A DNA stretch of 9,075 nt from an uncultured Bacteroidales bacterium (GTDB taxonomy: Bacteria > Bacteroidota > Bacteroidia > Bacteroidales > UBA932). The translations under genes were made by a program, and so were the position numbers. The DNA lies in assembly GCA_902461985.1 (NCBI GenBank), contig CABQAB010000067.1, positions 1 through 9,075 on the forward strand. The letters are read 5' to 3'. The notes under the pieces were generated by a model. It was not told the DNA's origin. It saw only the letters and a list, made by a program, of their open reading frames with translations, and ran no database searches. Shown one piece after another: positions 1 through 6,566 of this stretch; position 1 is the first letter of the stretch, and the number at the start of each line of letters is the position of its first letter.

Positions 1-50
1 CGGGGTTCCAGCCTAATTTTTTATGTTGTCAGAAAGTTTTAGCGGACACC
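1..50. mobile_element. Possible terminal end of an insertion sequence
   Basis: Positions 26-50 read TTGTCAGAAAGTTTTAGCG followed by GACACC, preceded by an A/T-rich stretch. This resembles my recollection of the ends of IS4-type elements in Bacteroidales, where a GTGTCCG-like tip points outward. The plus strand is also open from position 3 to a stop near 114, with no start codon in the window, so a transposase tail to the left cannot be excluded. No second terminal repeat or target duplication can be seen because the window begins here. This is a recognition-based guess, not a demonstrated element. Confidence 0.22.
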
Positions 51-118
51 AATAAAAAAGAAACGCAAAAAAGAAAAGGCATGAAAGAATCAGAACACTG
101 AACGCCAGCTTCCGCACT

Positions 119-538
119 TCAGTCAACGGCAAATTCCTCCGAATGATAATTGCCGTAAAAACGGCCGGACGTGGCGGTGAATCTGAGCACACAATAATCG
201 GCATCGGCGACACCTTCGGGGTAGTATTCCGTATCGCCGTCACGCCAGATCATTTCCTTACTCTCCGCATCAGTCAGAACTTCCATTGTGCCGCGAAGCA
301 TTGCTCCCCGGAAAAAACGATTGTCACAGAAATACACGCACGCTTTGTTGTCAGACAGGAATTGACATACACGCATTGATGATGTGTTGGTCGTGAAGTA
401 GAACACTCTTATGCCCTCCCTTTTCCTTGGCTGGAGCATTGCCTTGATATTGGGATATCCTTGTTCATCGACCGAGCCGATGAACGCTGTTTTTAATTTG
501 TCAGCCATATTGCCGACAGTTTGTTCCGGATTTCGCAT
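119..538 (-). CDS. PNPOx-fold FMN-binding family protein (general stress protein 26-like)
   Basis: A 139-residue protein of the pyridoxamine 5'-phosphate oxidase-like split-barrel family. Members bind FMN or related flavins, often as cytoplasmic dimers; the substrate is usually unknown. The N-terminal helix leads into the first hairpin FIGSVDEQGYPNIKAM (residues 19-34). The core strand VFYFTTNTSSMRVCQF (45-60) is followed by NKACVYFCD (64-72) and by GAMLRGTMEVL (78-88). The tail near residues 116-133 matches the usual final strands. There is no signal peptide or membrane segment. Length is normal for the family. The ATG at 536-538 is chosen because it keeps the N-terminal helix; an internal Met at residue 11 would shorten it. 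No clear Shine-Dalgarno or TAnnTTTG promoter precedes it. The exact enzyme activity cannot be named; PLP oxidase itself is unlikely at this length. Confidence 0.85.
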   Translation of the reverse strand: MRNPEQTVGNMADKLKTAFIGSVDEQGYPNIKAMLQPRKREGIRVFYFTTNTSSMRVCQFLSDNKACVYFCDNRFFRGAMLRGTMEVLTDAESKEMIWRDGDTEYYPEGVADADYCVLRFTATSGRFYGNYHSEEFAVD

Positions 539-582
539 AATTTGTGTGATTATATTGTGGAGAGTCTCGTTATTACAGATTA
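539..582. other. Spacer upstream of the PNPOx-like gene
   Basis: Between the winged-helix remnant and the PNPOx-like start I find no TAnnTTTG element, no purine-rich ribosome site and no convincing hairpin. If the PNPOx-like gene has its own promoter, it does not follow the consensus seen elsewhere in this window. Confidence 0.4.
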
Positions 583-705
583 CTAAATAACTTCCCAGTG
601 ACCGCCTTTAGTTGTTCCTATACGGACAAGTTTTCCTTTTTCTTTCAAGGAATTCATAATGCGCTTTACTTGTCTTGAAGAATAGGAGCCAAATTTTCCG
701 GCTGG
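583..705 (-). pseudogene. C-terminal winged-helix remnant, in the recR frame after its stop
   Basis: Directly after the recR TAG (706-708 on the plus strand), the same minus-strand frame stays open for 40 codons and ends in its own TAG at 583-585. The peptide includes FGSYSSRQVKRIMNSLKEKG and then KLVRIGTTKGGHWEVI. This has the shape of a winged helix-turn-helix C-terminus: a recognition helix beginning SSRQVKR, then a turn, then a wing with the GxxWxV ending. It resembles the last residues of Bacteroidales AlbA_2/RecG-like regulators and ATP-binding proteins. No start codon precedes the domain, only an internal ATG giving a 24-residue peptide. I read it as the 3' stub of a decayed gene whose 5' part is lost at the recR end. 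A readthrough extension of RecR is a less likely alternative. Confidence 0.45.
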
Positions 706-1323
706 CTACGGATGGAACGGCTGGCGGCCGGTGAGAGAGCGGCCGAGCGTGAGTTCGTCGGCGTATTCGAGATCGTCGCCGAAACCGAGACCGCGGGCGA
801 GGGAGGTCACTTTCACATTGGGCGCGAGAATCTGACGGTAGATGTAGAATGCTGTGGTCTCCCCCTCCACATCACCGCTCAGAGCCAGGATGACCTCAAC
901 AGGGGCGTCCTCGAAAGATTTCACCCTGGACACCAGTTCCGCGATGGTCAGGTCGGAAGGGCCAATGCCATTTATGGGGGAAATGACTCCGCCGAGGACA
1001 TGGTAAAGTCCGTGATACTGGCCGGTAGCCTCGATGCTCATCACGTCGCGGACAGACTGCACCACGCAGATGGAGCCTCTGTCCCTCGTCCTGTCTGAGC
1101 AGATTGCGCAGACATCATCGTCAGAAATCATGCGGCAGACCCTGCAGTATTTGACGTTGTCCCTCAGGGACGCAATAGCCTCGACGAAATGATGCACGTT
1201 CTCCTGAGGCTGGCGGAGAAGGTGCATGGCAAGACGAAGAGCACTCCTCCTGCCTATTCCAGGAAGAGTGCCTATTGCCTCGACTGCGTTTTCCAGCAGT
1301 TTTGACGGATAGTTCGAATTCAT
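706..1323 (-). CDS. recR: Recombination mediator protein RecR
   Basis: A 205-residue cytoplasmic DNA repair protein. With RecO (and RecF) it loads RecA on SSB-coated single-stranded gaps. The helix-hairpin-helix segment is IGTLPGIGRRSALRLAMHLL (residues 17-36). The zinc finger follows, with Cys60, Cys63, Cys72 and Cys75 (CRVC...CAIC). The TOPRIM domain spans about 83-178 and contains CVVQSVRDVMSIE (86-98) and the acidic motif SGDVEGETT (149-157). The C-terminus, with EYADELTLGRSL, is typical and the length is normal. The ATG at 1321-1323 has an AGGA (1331-1334, minus strand) 7 bases upstream, lying inside the end of ackA. Its start is 3 bases from the ackA stop, so it is probably co-transcribed and perhaps translationally coupled. 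The pairing with ackA has no obvious functional logic. Identification is secure. Confidence 0.97.
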   Translation of the reverse strand: MNSNYPSKLLENAVEAIGTLPGIGRRSALRLAMHLLRQPQENVHHFVEAIASLRDNVKYCRVCRMISDDDVCAICSDRTRDRGSICVVQSVRDVMSIEATGQYHGLYHVLGGVISPINGIGPSDLTIAELVSRVKSFEDAPVEVILALSGDVEGETTAFYIYRQILAPNVKVTSLARGLGFGDDLEYADELTLGRSLTGRQPFHP

Positions 1324-1326
1324 CTG

Positions 1327-2544
1327 CTATTCCTGGGCATCAAGCACAATGTGCATGGTATCCCGGGCAATCATCAGTTCCTCGTTGGTTGCGACGACGG
1401 CCACCTTGACCTTGGAATCCGGCAGGGTGATCATCATCTCGTCAGACTTGGGACCGGCATTGGTGTCGTAATCGAAATCTACGCCGAGATACGTAAGGTT
1501 TTCACAGATACGGCGGCGGAGGCGAGGGTTGTTCTCCCCGATGCCGCCGGTAAAGACGATGAGGTCTACACCGTTCATGGCAGCGGTATATGCGCCTATG
1601 AGTTTGGTGATGTCGTAAGTGAGTTTCTTCAAAGTCACCTTTGCCCTGAGTTCTCCTGCGTTTGCCGCATCATTCAAATCCCTTGCATCTGAAGATATGC
1701 CTGAAAGTCCGAGGAAACCGGATTCCTTGTTCATGATTCTGCTCATCTGTGCAGGCGTGAGGTTCTCCTTCTCCATGAGGAAAGTGACGATGTCCGGGTC
1801 AAGGTTGCCGCAACGGGTACCCATAATCATGCCCTCAAGCGGAGTGAATCCCATTGAAGTGTCGATTGACTTGCCGTTCTGCACCGCTGTAACAGAACTT
1901 CCGTTTCCGAGGTGGCAGGTTATGATTTTGCTGTTGTTGAGGTCGATTCCGGCAAATTCAGCGGCTTTAGCGCTCACATACTTGTGGCTGGTGCCGTGGA
2001 AACCGTAACGGCGTACGCGGTACTTCTCGTAATAAGTATAAGGGAGTGCGTAGAGATATGCATAATCAGGCATTGTCTGGTGGAAAGCAGTGTCGAAAAC
2101 CGCAACCTGAGGCACTGAAGGCAGGGCTGCATTCACAGCCTCGATTCCGAGGAGGTTCGCCGGATTGTGGAGCGGAGCCACGTCGCAGCATTTCCTGATG
2201 CCTTTGACCACATCGTCTGTCACAAGTGCGCTGCAGAAAAATTCCTCTCCTCCGTGAACGACCCTGTGACCTACGGCCTCGATGTCCTCAAGAGAATCAA
2301 GCACACCGGTTTCCTTGTCAAGCAACGCCTCAAGCACCGCCTTGATCCCGACTGTATGGTCCTTGATAGGCATAGTGGTCTCCACCTTCGCCTTTCCGGC
2401 AGCCTGGTGCTTCAGACAGCCTTCCTCCATGCCGATACGTTCAACAAGACCTTTTGCAAGCAAGTCATAGACATTGTCGTTCTTCATATCGAGAAGCTGA
2501 TACTTCAGCGAAGAACTTCCACAGTTAAGTACGAGAATTATCAT
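1327..2544 (-). CDS. ackA: Acetate kinase
   Basis: A 405-residue cytoplasmic kinase interconverting acetyl phosphate + ADP and acetate + ATP, the ATP-yielding step of acetate fermentation. The N-terminal signature LNCGSSSLKYQL (residues 6-17) and the second signature RYGFHGTSHKYVS (179-191) are both present. By comparison with the characterised family, expected active-site residues are Asn7, Arg94 (HRVVHGGE), Asp151, His183, Arg244 and Glu388 (TNEEL). The phosphate-binding segment HLGNGSSVTA (211-220) and the adenosine-site segment FTGGIGENN (331-339) are intact. Length is typical. The ATG at 2542-2544 places Asn7 correctly. No phosphotransacetylase (pta) gene adjoins it in this window, although pta is a common neighbour elsewhere. 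It heads the ackA-recR unit and has a candidate promoter in the divergent region upstream. Nothing is broken. Confidence 0.98.
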   Translation of the reverse strand: MIILVLNCGSSSLKYQLLDMKNDNVYDLLAKGLVERIGMEEGCLKHQAAGKAKVETTMPIKDHTVGIKAVLEALLDKETGVLDSLEDIEAVGHRVVHGGEEFFCSALVTDDVVKGIRKCCDVAPLHNPANLLGIEAVNAALPSVPQVAVFDTAFHQTMPDYAYLYALPYTYYEKYRVRRYGFHGTSHKYVSAKAAEFAGIDLNNSKIITCHLGNGSSVTAVQNGKSIDTSMGFTPLEGMIMGTRCGNLDPDIVTFLMEKENLTPAQMSRIMNKESGFLGLSGISSDARDLNDAANAGELRAKVTLKKLTYDITKLIGAYTAAMNGVDLIVFTGGIGENNPRLRRRICENLTYLGVDFDYDTNAGPKSDEMMITLPDSKVKVAVVATNEELMIARDTMHIVLDAQE

Positions 2545-2581
2545 AATTCAATATTTTAATTGTCAATTGCGAAACAACTCA

Positions 2582-2611
2582 CAAAATTAAGAAACTTTTG
2601 TCAATAACGAA
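2582..2611 (-). promoter_or_regulatory. Candidate ackA promoter (TAnnTTTG -7 element)
   Basis: On the minus strand, TAATTTTG (2582-2589) matches the Bacteroidota -7 consensus TAnnTTTG. It lies 37 bases before the ackA start. A one-mismatch -33 element, TTCG (2608-2611), lies 18 bases upstream, slightly short of the usual 19-21. It overlaps the divergent comEC promoter on the other strand. Confidence 0.5.
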
Positions 2612-2628
2612 TTGATTTCATACTTTTG
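2597..2628 (+). promoter_or_regulatory. Promoter of the comEC-like gene (TTTG-N20-TAnnTTTG)
   Basis: TTTG (2597-2600) and TACTTTTG (2621-2628) are separated by exactly 20 bases. This fits the primary sigma factor consensus of Bacteroidota (TTTG, 19-21 bases, TAnnTTTG). Transcription would start near 2634-2637, leaving about 50 bases of leader before the ATG at 2684. This is the best promoter in the window. Confidence 0.75.
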
Positions 2629-2683
2629 TGTCAGACTTGGGAAATAAATGTAAGTTTTCCGTCATCGGGGCGGAGACTGTTTA

Positions 2684-3799
2684 ATGTTTATTATGTCCAG
2701 GTTCAAGAACATAGAAATCATAGGCATACCGTTTCTTGCAGGATGCCTTTCAGGGAATGTCATAGCCCCTCACTGTCCGGTATGGTCACATTCTCTGCTT
2801 TTCACAGCCACCTCAGCGATTGCCGGATATATTTATGTCCGCAGCCGCAAATCAGCTCTCCGCTCCATAGGGATACCCTTGCTCTGCACCTTATTTTTCC
2901 TATGCGGGAATCTATGTATTTTAAGGGGTTATGTCTGCCGTTTCGACGAAGGTGCCGGGTTTGGCGGAAAAGCCGCAGAGGGATTTATGGCAAAAAAGGC
3001 AATATTCTTTTCCGAAGCCATAGACAGAACCGGATTCAACGACAGAGAAGTCACCGCCACGGTAAAGGCCCTGCTGCTCGGAGACCGTTCCGGATTGTCG
3101 AAAAGCACCATAGCCGACTTCCGTCTGAGCGGAGCATCCCACATCCTGGCATTGTCAGGACTGCACTTAGGCATAATATACGGATTCATCTCGTCCGTAT
3201 GCCGCATTTTCGGCAACAGCGTCACAGGCAGACGCATACGCTCCTCTTTTGCCGTGGTTTTCTGCTGGATGTACTGTCTGATGGTGGGCTCCGGGGCTTC
3301 CGTGAGCAGAGCCATGATTTTCATATTGTTAAGGGAATACGCCATACACGCCGGCAGGAGTCCAGATTTAAGGAACATACTATGGGCCTCACTGCTCATC
3401 CACGTCTGCATAGCCCCTTCGGACTTCTCCGGCATAGGATTCCAGCTTTCGTATCTTGCCATAGCCGGCATTGCCTATGTCTATCCGCCGCTGAAAAAAT
3501 TCTATCCAGAAGGCGGGCCGAAGTTCTCGCCGGTGAGAAAAATATGGGAAACCGCGTCCCTGTCCATCGCCTGCCAGGCGACCACCTTCCCGCTTGCGTT
3601 TATGAAATTCGGAACGACCGCGCCCTGCTTTCTGCTGACAAACCTCATCTGCCTGCCGCTCACAGGGGTTCTGATACCATTCTGCATAGTCCTGACGCTG
3701 CTCTCGGCAGCAGGGGTGCATATACATTTTGCTACTTCAGCGGCTGAAAAACTCGTGGAGACTATGCTTTTCTCACTCCATGCCATCGCCGGTATCTGA
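2684..3799 (+). CDS. comEC: Compact ComEC/Rec2-family competence membrane protein
   Basis: A 371-residue polytopic inner-membrane protein of the ComEC/Rec2 family, whose members form the channel for single-stranded DNA during natural transformation. The Competence domain spans about residues 120-370. It has the hallmark HILALSGLHLG (153-163), then SVSRA (206-210) and GFQLSYLAI (252-260), with multiple hydrophobic segments between. Hydrophobic stretches at about 11-50 and 63-80 form a short N-terminal region. The protein is much shorter than classical ComEC (about 650-800 residues). It lacks most of the N-terminal DUF4131/OB-fold part and has no C-terminal metallo-beta-lactamase domain. I see no frameshift; it may be a natural short form. 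The ATG at 2684 has GGAG (2672-2675) 8 bases upstream; Met4 at 2693 is an alternative start. Whether the cell is transformable is unknown. Gene symbol is by family. Confidence 0.85.
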   Translation: MFIMSRFKNIEIIGIPFLAGCLSGNVIAPHCPVWSHSLLFTATSAIAGYIYVRSRKSALRSIGIPLLCTLFFLCGNLCILRGYVCRFDEGAGFGGKAAEGFMAKKAIFFSEAIDRTGFNDREVTATVKALLLGDRSGLSKSTIADFRLSGASHILALSGLHLGIIYGFISSVCRIFGNSVTGRRIRSSFAVVFCWMYCLMVGSGASVSRAMIFILLREYAIHAGRSPDLRNILWASLLIHVCIAPSDFSGIGFQLSYLAIAGIAYVYPPLKKFYPEGGPKFSPVRKIWETASLSIACQATTFPLAFMKFGTTAPCFLLTNLICLPLTGVLIPFCIVLTLLSAAGVHIHFATSAAEKLVETMLFSLHAIAGI

Positions 3800-3818
3800 A
3801 CTCACACCGAAAGAGAAT

Positions 3819-4799
3819 TCACTCAGCCGATTCGCAGGAATCTGACCTCCAGACCTCGGTAGTCCCGTTATTGTCGTAAATCAGCACTGCTTCAAGATAC
3901 GGGTCAGACTTCACGAACGACTTCGCGTCATCCAGACCTATGACCATGCAGTAAGTCGCGTAGGCATCAGCGTCCGCCACATTTGTCGAAGATGAAGGGT
4001 CCGAAGATATTATCGTGGCACTCAACAGATTATGAGTGACAGGCCAGCCGGTACGCGGGTCGATGGTGTGCGCGTATTTGCGCCCGTCGCGGATGTAGAA
4101 CTTGCGGTAATTGCCTGAAGTGACTATCCCGCAAGGAGTTTCCGGAAGAGTGTATATGCACTGCAGATCCGCCCCCGGAGCATTGTTTCCGTCCACCGGG
4201 TTGTCTATGCCGATACTCCAAGGCTGTCCCTTCGGGCTGAGACCGCAACCGTATATTTCCCCCACGTCCACAAGCATATTCTTCACGCCTTTGGATTTAA
4301 GGAACGAAGCAATCAAATCACAGGAATACCCTTGGGCTATAGCATTGAAATTCAACTTGTTCCGCTCAGAGCAACGGACCTTGGCAGCGGCTATCATCTC
4401 CGCCGAAGGCAGCGAATCCGGCGTAAACCCGAATCCCCATACGTCGAAAAGAGGTGCCGACCAGACATCAACAGCCCCGGCAGTCTCAGCCTCATATCTG
4501 TCGCCAAGTTCAACCAGAGCCGTGAATATGCTGTCCCGCACGGGATTTTCCCCTGCATTGAAACGGCTCAGCACTGAAGATTTGTTATAACCTGAAACCG
4601 AATTGTCAATGGCCCTGAATATGGAATCCACCGAATGTTTGAGGTATTCCGGCGTCAGGGAGGTGCCGCCGAGATCAGCCTTCACCATGTAGTTTCCACC
4701 CTGCGCGAATCCGTCAATCCTCACATACCCGTATTCCGGAGTGCAGGAAACGGCAAACATCAAAAATAACGCTGAAAATAAACACAAGAATCTGTTCAT
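3819..4799 (-). CDS. apbE: FAD:protein FMN transferase (ApbE family lipoprotein)
   Basis: A 326-residue ApbE-family flavin transferase. It covalently attaches FMN from FAD to Ser/Thr of target proteins such as Na+-NQR and RNF subunits, outside the cytoplasm and Mg-dependent. The N-terminus is a lipoprotein signal with lipobox AVSC and lipidated Cys19. Family motifs in order are SGYNKSSVLSRFNAG (69-83), VDVWSAPLFDVWGFG (110-124), AIAQGYSCD (153-161), TSGNYRKF (227-234), HTIDPRTGWPV (244-254) and ADADAYAT (275-282), the last being the expected metal-binding region. The usual GGE near residue 180 reads GEI here, one Gly fewer than I expect. The ATG at 4797-4799 gives a full signal peptide. It is convergent with the comEC-like gene (19-base gap). 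No NQR or RNF target gene is in view, so its partner lies elsewhere. Confidence 0.95.
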   Translation of the reverse strand: MNRFLCLFSALFLMFAVSCTPEYGYVRIDGFAQGGNYMVKADLGGTSLTPEYLKHSVDSIFRAIDNSVSGYNKSSVLSRFNAGENPVRDSIFTALVELGDRYEAETAGAVDVWSAPLFDVWGFGFTPDSLPSAEMIAAAKVRCSERNKLNFNAIAQGYSCDLIASFLKSKGVKNMLVDVGEIYGCGLSPKGQPWSIGIDNPVDGNNAPGADLQCIYTLPETPCGIVTSGNYRKFYIRDGRKYAHTIDPRTGWPVTHNLLSATIISSDPSSSTNVADADAYATYCMVIGLDDAKSFVKSDPYLEAVLIYDNNGTTEVWRSDSCESAE

Positions 4800-4824
4800 A
4801 TCTGTAACATTCAGTTTATCGGCA

Positions 4825-4832
4825 CAAATTTA
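4825..4832 (-). promoter_or_regulatory. Candidate apbE -7 promoter element
   Basis: The minus strand reads TAAATTTG here, matching TAnnTTTG, 25 bases upstream of the apbE start. I see no TTTG-like -33 element at the expected distance, so support rests on the -7 match and position only. Confidence 0.45.
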
Positions 4833-4843
4833 AGAAAAATCAC

Positions 4844-4851
4844 TAACTTTG
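4844..4851 (+). promoter_or_regulatory. Candidate lemA -7 promoter element
   Basis: TAACTTTG matches TAnnTTTG and lies 26 bases before the lemA ATG at 4878. No clear -33 TTTG stands 19-21 bases upstream. Together with the opposing element at 4825-4832 it makes a compact divergent promoter region only 27 bases across. Confidence 0.5.
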
Positions 4852-4877
4852 TCGGATATGTCAATTTGAATTGTGTT

Positions 4878-5471
4878 ATGGAAAAGAAAAGAATCTCTAC
4901 TTGGGCAATCGTATTGGTTGTCATCGCTGCTATTGTGTTATGGGGCATAAGCGTCTATAACTCCCTCGTGAAGTCAGAAGAAGGAGTGAAGACAGCCTGG
5001 TCGCAGGTAGAAAATGTATACCAGAGACGTGCAGACCTGATTCCGAACCTTGTCGCGACAGTCAAGGGCTATGCCGCACATGAGTCTTCCACTCTCGAAG
5101 GAGTGATTGAAGCACGCGCAAAGGCCACACAGGTTACGGTGGACAGCGACAATCTCAGCCCGGAGAAAATCGCCGAATTCCAGCAGGCCCAGGGAGAACT
5201 CGGAGCCACATTAGGAAGACTCATGGCCATTTCCGAAGCCTATCCGGACCTGAAAGCCAACGAGAACTTCAGAGATCTCCAGGCCCAGCTCGAAGGCACA
5301 GAAAACAGGATTTCCACTGAACGGAAGAAATACAACGAAACGGCAAAGAACTATAACACCTCAATCCGCGTATTCCCGCGCAATGTCATTGCCGGTATGT
5401 TCGGATTTTCGGCCAAGGGCTATTTCGAAGCTCAGGAAGGTGCCGACAAAGCTCCAGCCGTAGAATTCTAA
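4878..5471 (+). CDS. lemA: LemA family membrane protein
   Basis: A 197-residue LemA family protein. Members are membrane-anchored helical-bundle proteins, widespread but of unsettled function; several work next to TPM-domain or metalloprotease genes. One N-terminal transmembrane helix (about residues 8-27) is followed by the family signature KTAWSQVENVYQRRADLIPNLV (about 38-59) and long helices with ENFRDLQAQLEGTENRIS. The region near FPRNVIAGMFGF is the usual C-terminal motif. Length is typical. I chose the ATG at 4878 because it gives the standard charged MEKKR start before the helix; an in-frame TTG at 4866 would add four residues. A 21-base gap separates it from the downstream lipoprotein gene, suggesting co-transcription. 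No TPM-domain (YgcG-like) partner is present here. Confidence 0.95.
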   Translation: MEKKRISTWAIVLVVIAAIVLWGISVYNSLVKSEEGVKTAWSQVENVYQRRADLIPNLVATVKGYAAHESSTLEGVIEARAKATQVTVDSDNLSPEKIAEFQQAQGELGATLGRLMAISEAYPDLKANENFRDLQAQLEGTENRISTERKKYNETAKNYNTSIRVFPRNVIAGMFGFSAKGYFEAQEGADKAPAVEF

Positions 5472-5492
5472 ATCTGCCCGTCACTGCATACC

Positions 5493-6518
5493 ATGAAATA
5501 TATTTCCAAAATCGCATTATTTTCATTTACCGCTCTCGCACTGCTTGCCGGATGTAAGAAAGATGGAGAAGAGACGGCTCTGCCGTCTTTGACAGGAACT
5601 CTCAGAATCCAGAATTCGCCTCGTTTCGTCCAGCCGCAGGAAGAAGTGACATTCCACATCAACAGCCTGACCCATCCGGAAGGAGGGACTATCGGCTATT
5701 CATACAAAATAGTGGAAGGCAAAAGGACAACCACAGACACGCTCGATGCGGGAGTCATGGACTTCAGCTACAAGTTCTGTGACAGACAGCATTTCAAGGA
5801 AGACACTCTGCGCACAGTTTCCATAACGGCATACGCGTTTGCCGACGGCTACTACAGCACTTCATCCGGAACTTTCCAGGTGACCGTAGTGAGAGGCGGC
5901 ATAGCTGATGACTCCTCCATAGGAAACATAAAGGTGGAAGACACTGACGGAGTATTCACTGATGACGGAATCAGATACTACACCCGCAGCCACGAAGGCA
6001 AGACATGGTTCAGACGCAACCTTGCAAATGCGGATGCAGGAATCCCGTATATGAACGCCGATGCCATGTCAGACGTCTACGGAAAGTATTACTCCTGGGA
6101 AGAAGCCATGACAGCCTGCCCTGCCGGATACCATCTGCCTACAGATGCCGAATGGGTCGCACTCTGCACTGCAGCCGGCGCAGAATCAGCTGAAGTCCAC
6201 GAGAACGTCGAAGGCATTGCCGGGGCCCTGATGGCCGACGCGACTTTCAACGGCGAGACAATGTGGCCGTATTATCCTCTTGTCAAGATAAACGACGGAA
6301 CCGGTCTGTCTGCTTTCCCGGCAGGCTACGCAAATCTTGGAGTGAAGGACGGGCAGTTCTACGGGCATTGGGAATATGCGGTGTTCTGGACGGCTGACGA
6401 ATCTGAGGATGAAGACCAGGCATATTACAGGTTCATACACTACAAATCCCCGGATTTCCAGATCGGGACAGCCGACAAGAAGACTTTCGGAGCATCAGTA
6501 AGATGCGTAAAAGATTAA
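5493..6518 (+). CDS. Lipoprotein with Fibrobacter succinogenes major paralogous domain
   Basis: A 341-residue predicted lipoprotein. The signal peptide ends in lipobox LAGC with lipidated Cys21. The next residues KKDGEE are Lys followed by acidics, similar to the Bacteroidota lipoprotein export signal for surface display. Residues about 32-135 look like a beta-sandwich (PKD or Ig-like), with alternating strands such as EVTFHIN and TIGYSYKIVEG. Residues about 152-341 carry the Fibrobacter succinogenes major paralogous domain. Hallmarks are KTWFRRNLAN (170-179), YGKYYSWEEAMTACPAGYHL (196-215), PTDAEWVAL (216-224), VFWTADES (297-304) and the terminal GASVRCVKD (333-341). The biochemical function of this domain is unknown; members are abundant surface proteins. 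It sits 21 bases after lemA on the same strand and probably shares its transcript. No clear Shine-Dalgarno precedes the ATG. Confidence 0.9.
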   Translation: MKYISKIALFSFTALALLAGCKKDGEETALPSLTGTLRIQNSPRFVQPQEEVTFHINSLTHPEGGTIGYSYKIVEGKRTTTDTLDAGVMDFSYKFCDRQHFKEDTLRTVSITAYAFADGYYSTSSGTFQVTVVRGGIADDSSIGNIKVEDTDGVFTDDGIRYYTRSHEGKTWFRRNLANADAGIPYMNADAMSDVYGKYYSWEEAMTACPAGYHLPTDAEWVALCTAAGAESAEVHENVEGIAGALMADATFNGETMWPYYPLVKINDGTGLSAFPAGYANLGVKDGQFYGHWEYAVFWTADESEDEDQAYYRFIHYKSPDFQIGTADKKTFGASVRCVKD

Positions 6519-6566
6519 AAAGACTGGAAGAATTGGACAGACTAATCCGGACTGGTCACGAAACTG

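Noticed and set aside
97..123. Inverted repeat ACTGAA/TTCAGT at the PNPOx-like stop, as a terminator
   Set aside because: Only six pairs with a 15-base loop, and no T-run directly after the stem on the minus strand.
13..243. 76-codon minus-strand frame at the left edge
   Set aside because: It overlaps the end of the PNPOx-like gene in another frame. Its hydrophobic stretch comes from a T-rich non-coding tract, and there is no family similarity.
687..707. Inverted repeat AGCCA/TGGCT at the recR stop, as a terminator
   Set aside because: A five-pair stem with no following T-run; too weak to call.
1351..2559. Several 60-130 codon plus-strand frames antisense to ackA
   Set aside because: They are shadows of a highly conserved acetate kinase gene, with no ribosome sites or recognisable domains.
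2626..3747. Long 373-codon open frame on the plus strand overlapping the comEC-like gene
   Set aside because: It overlaps the ComEC-like frame almost completely, is rich in Arg, His and Ser, has no recognisable domain, and the other frame has clear family motifs.
2929..3786. Minus-strand frames of 94-180 codons antisense to the comEC-like gene
   Set aside because: Composition and position fit mirror frames of a coding gene; no domain or promoter supports them.
4866..4877. TTG at 4866 as the lemA start
   Set aside because: The ATG at 4878 gives the usual charged MEKKR start before the membrane helix, and TTG starts are rare.
6519..6566. Convergent gap between the lipoprotein and lolA-like genes as a bidirectional terminator
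   Set aside because: No stable hairpin or T-run is visible in either direction.
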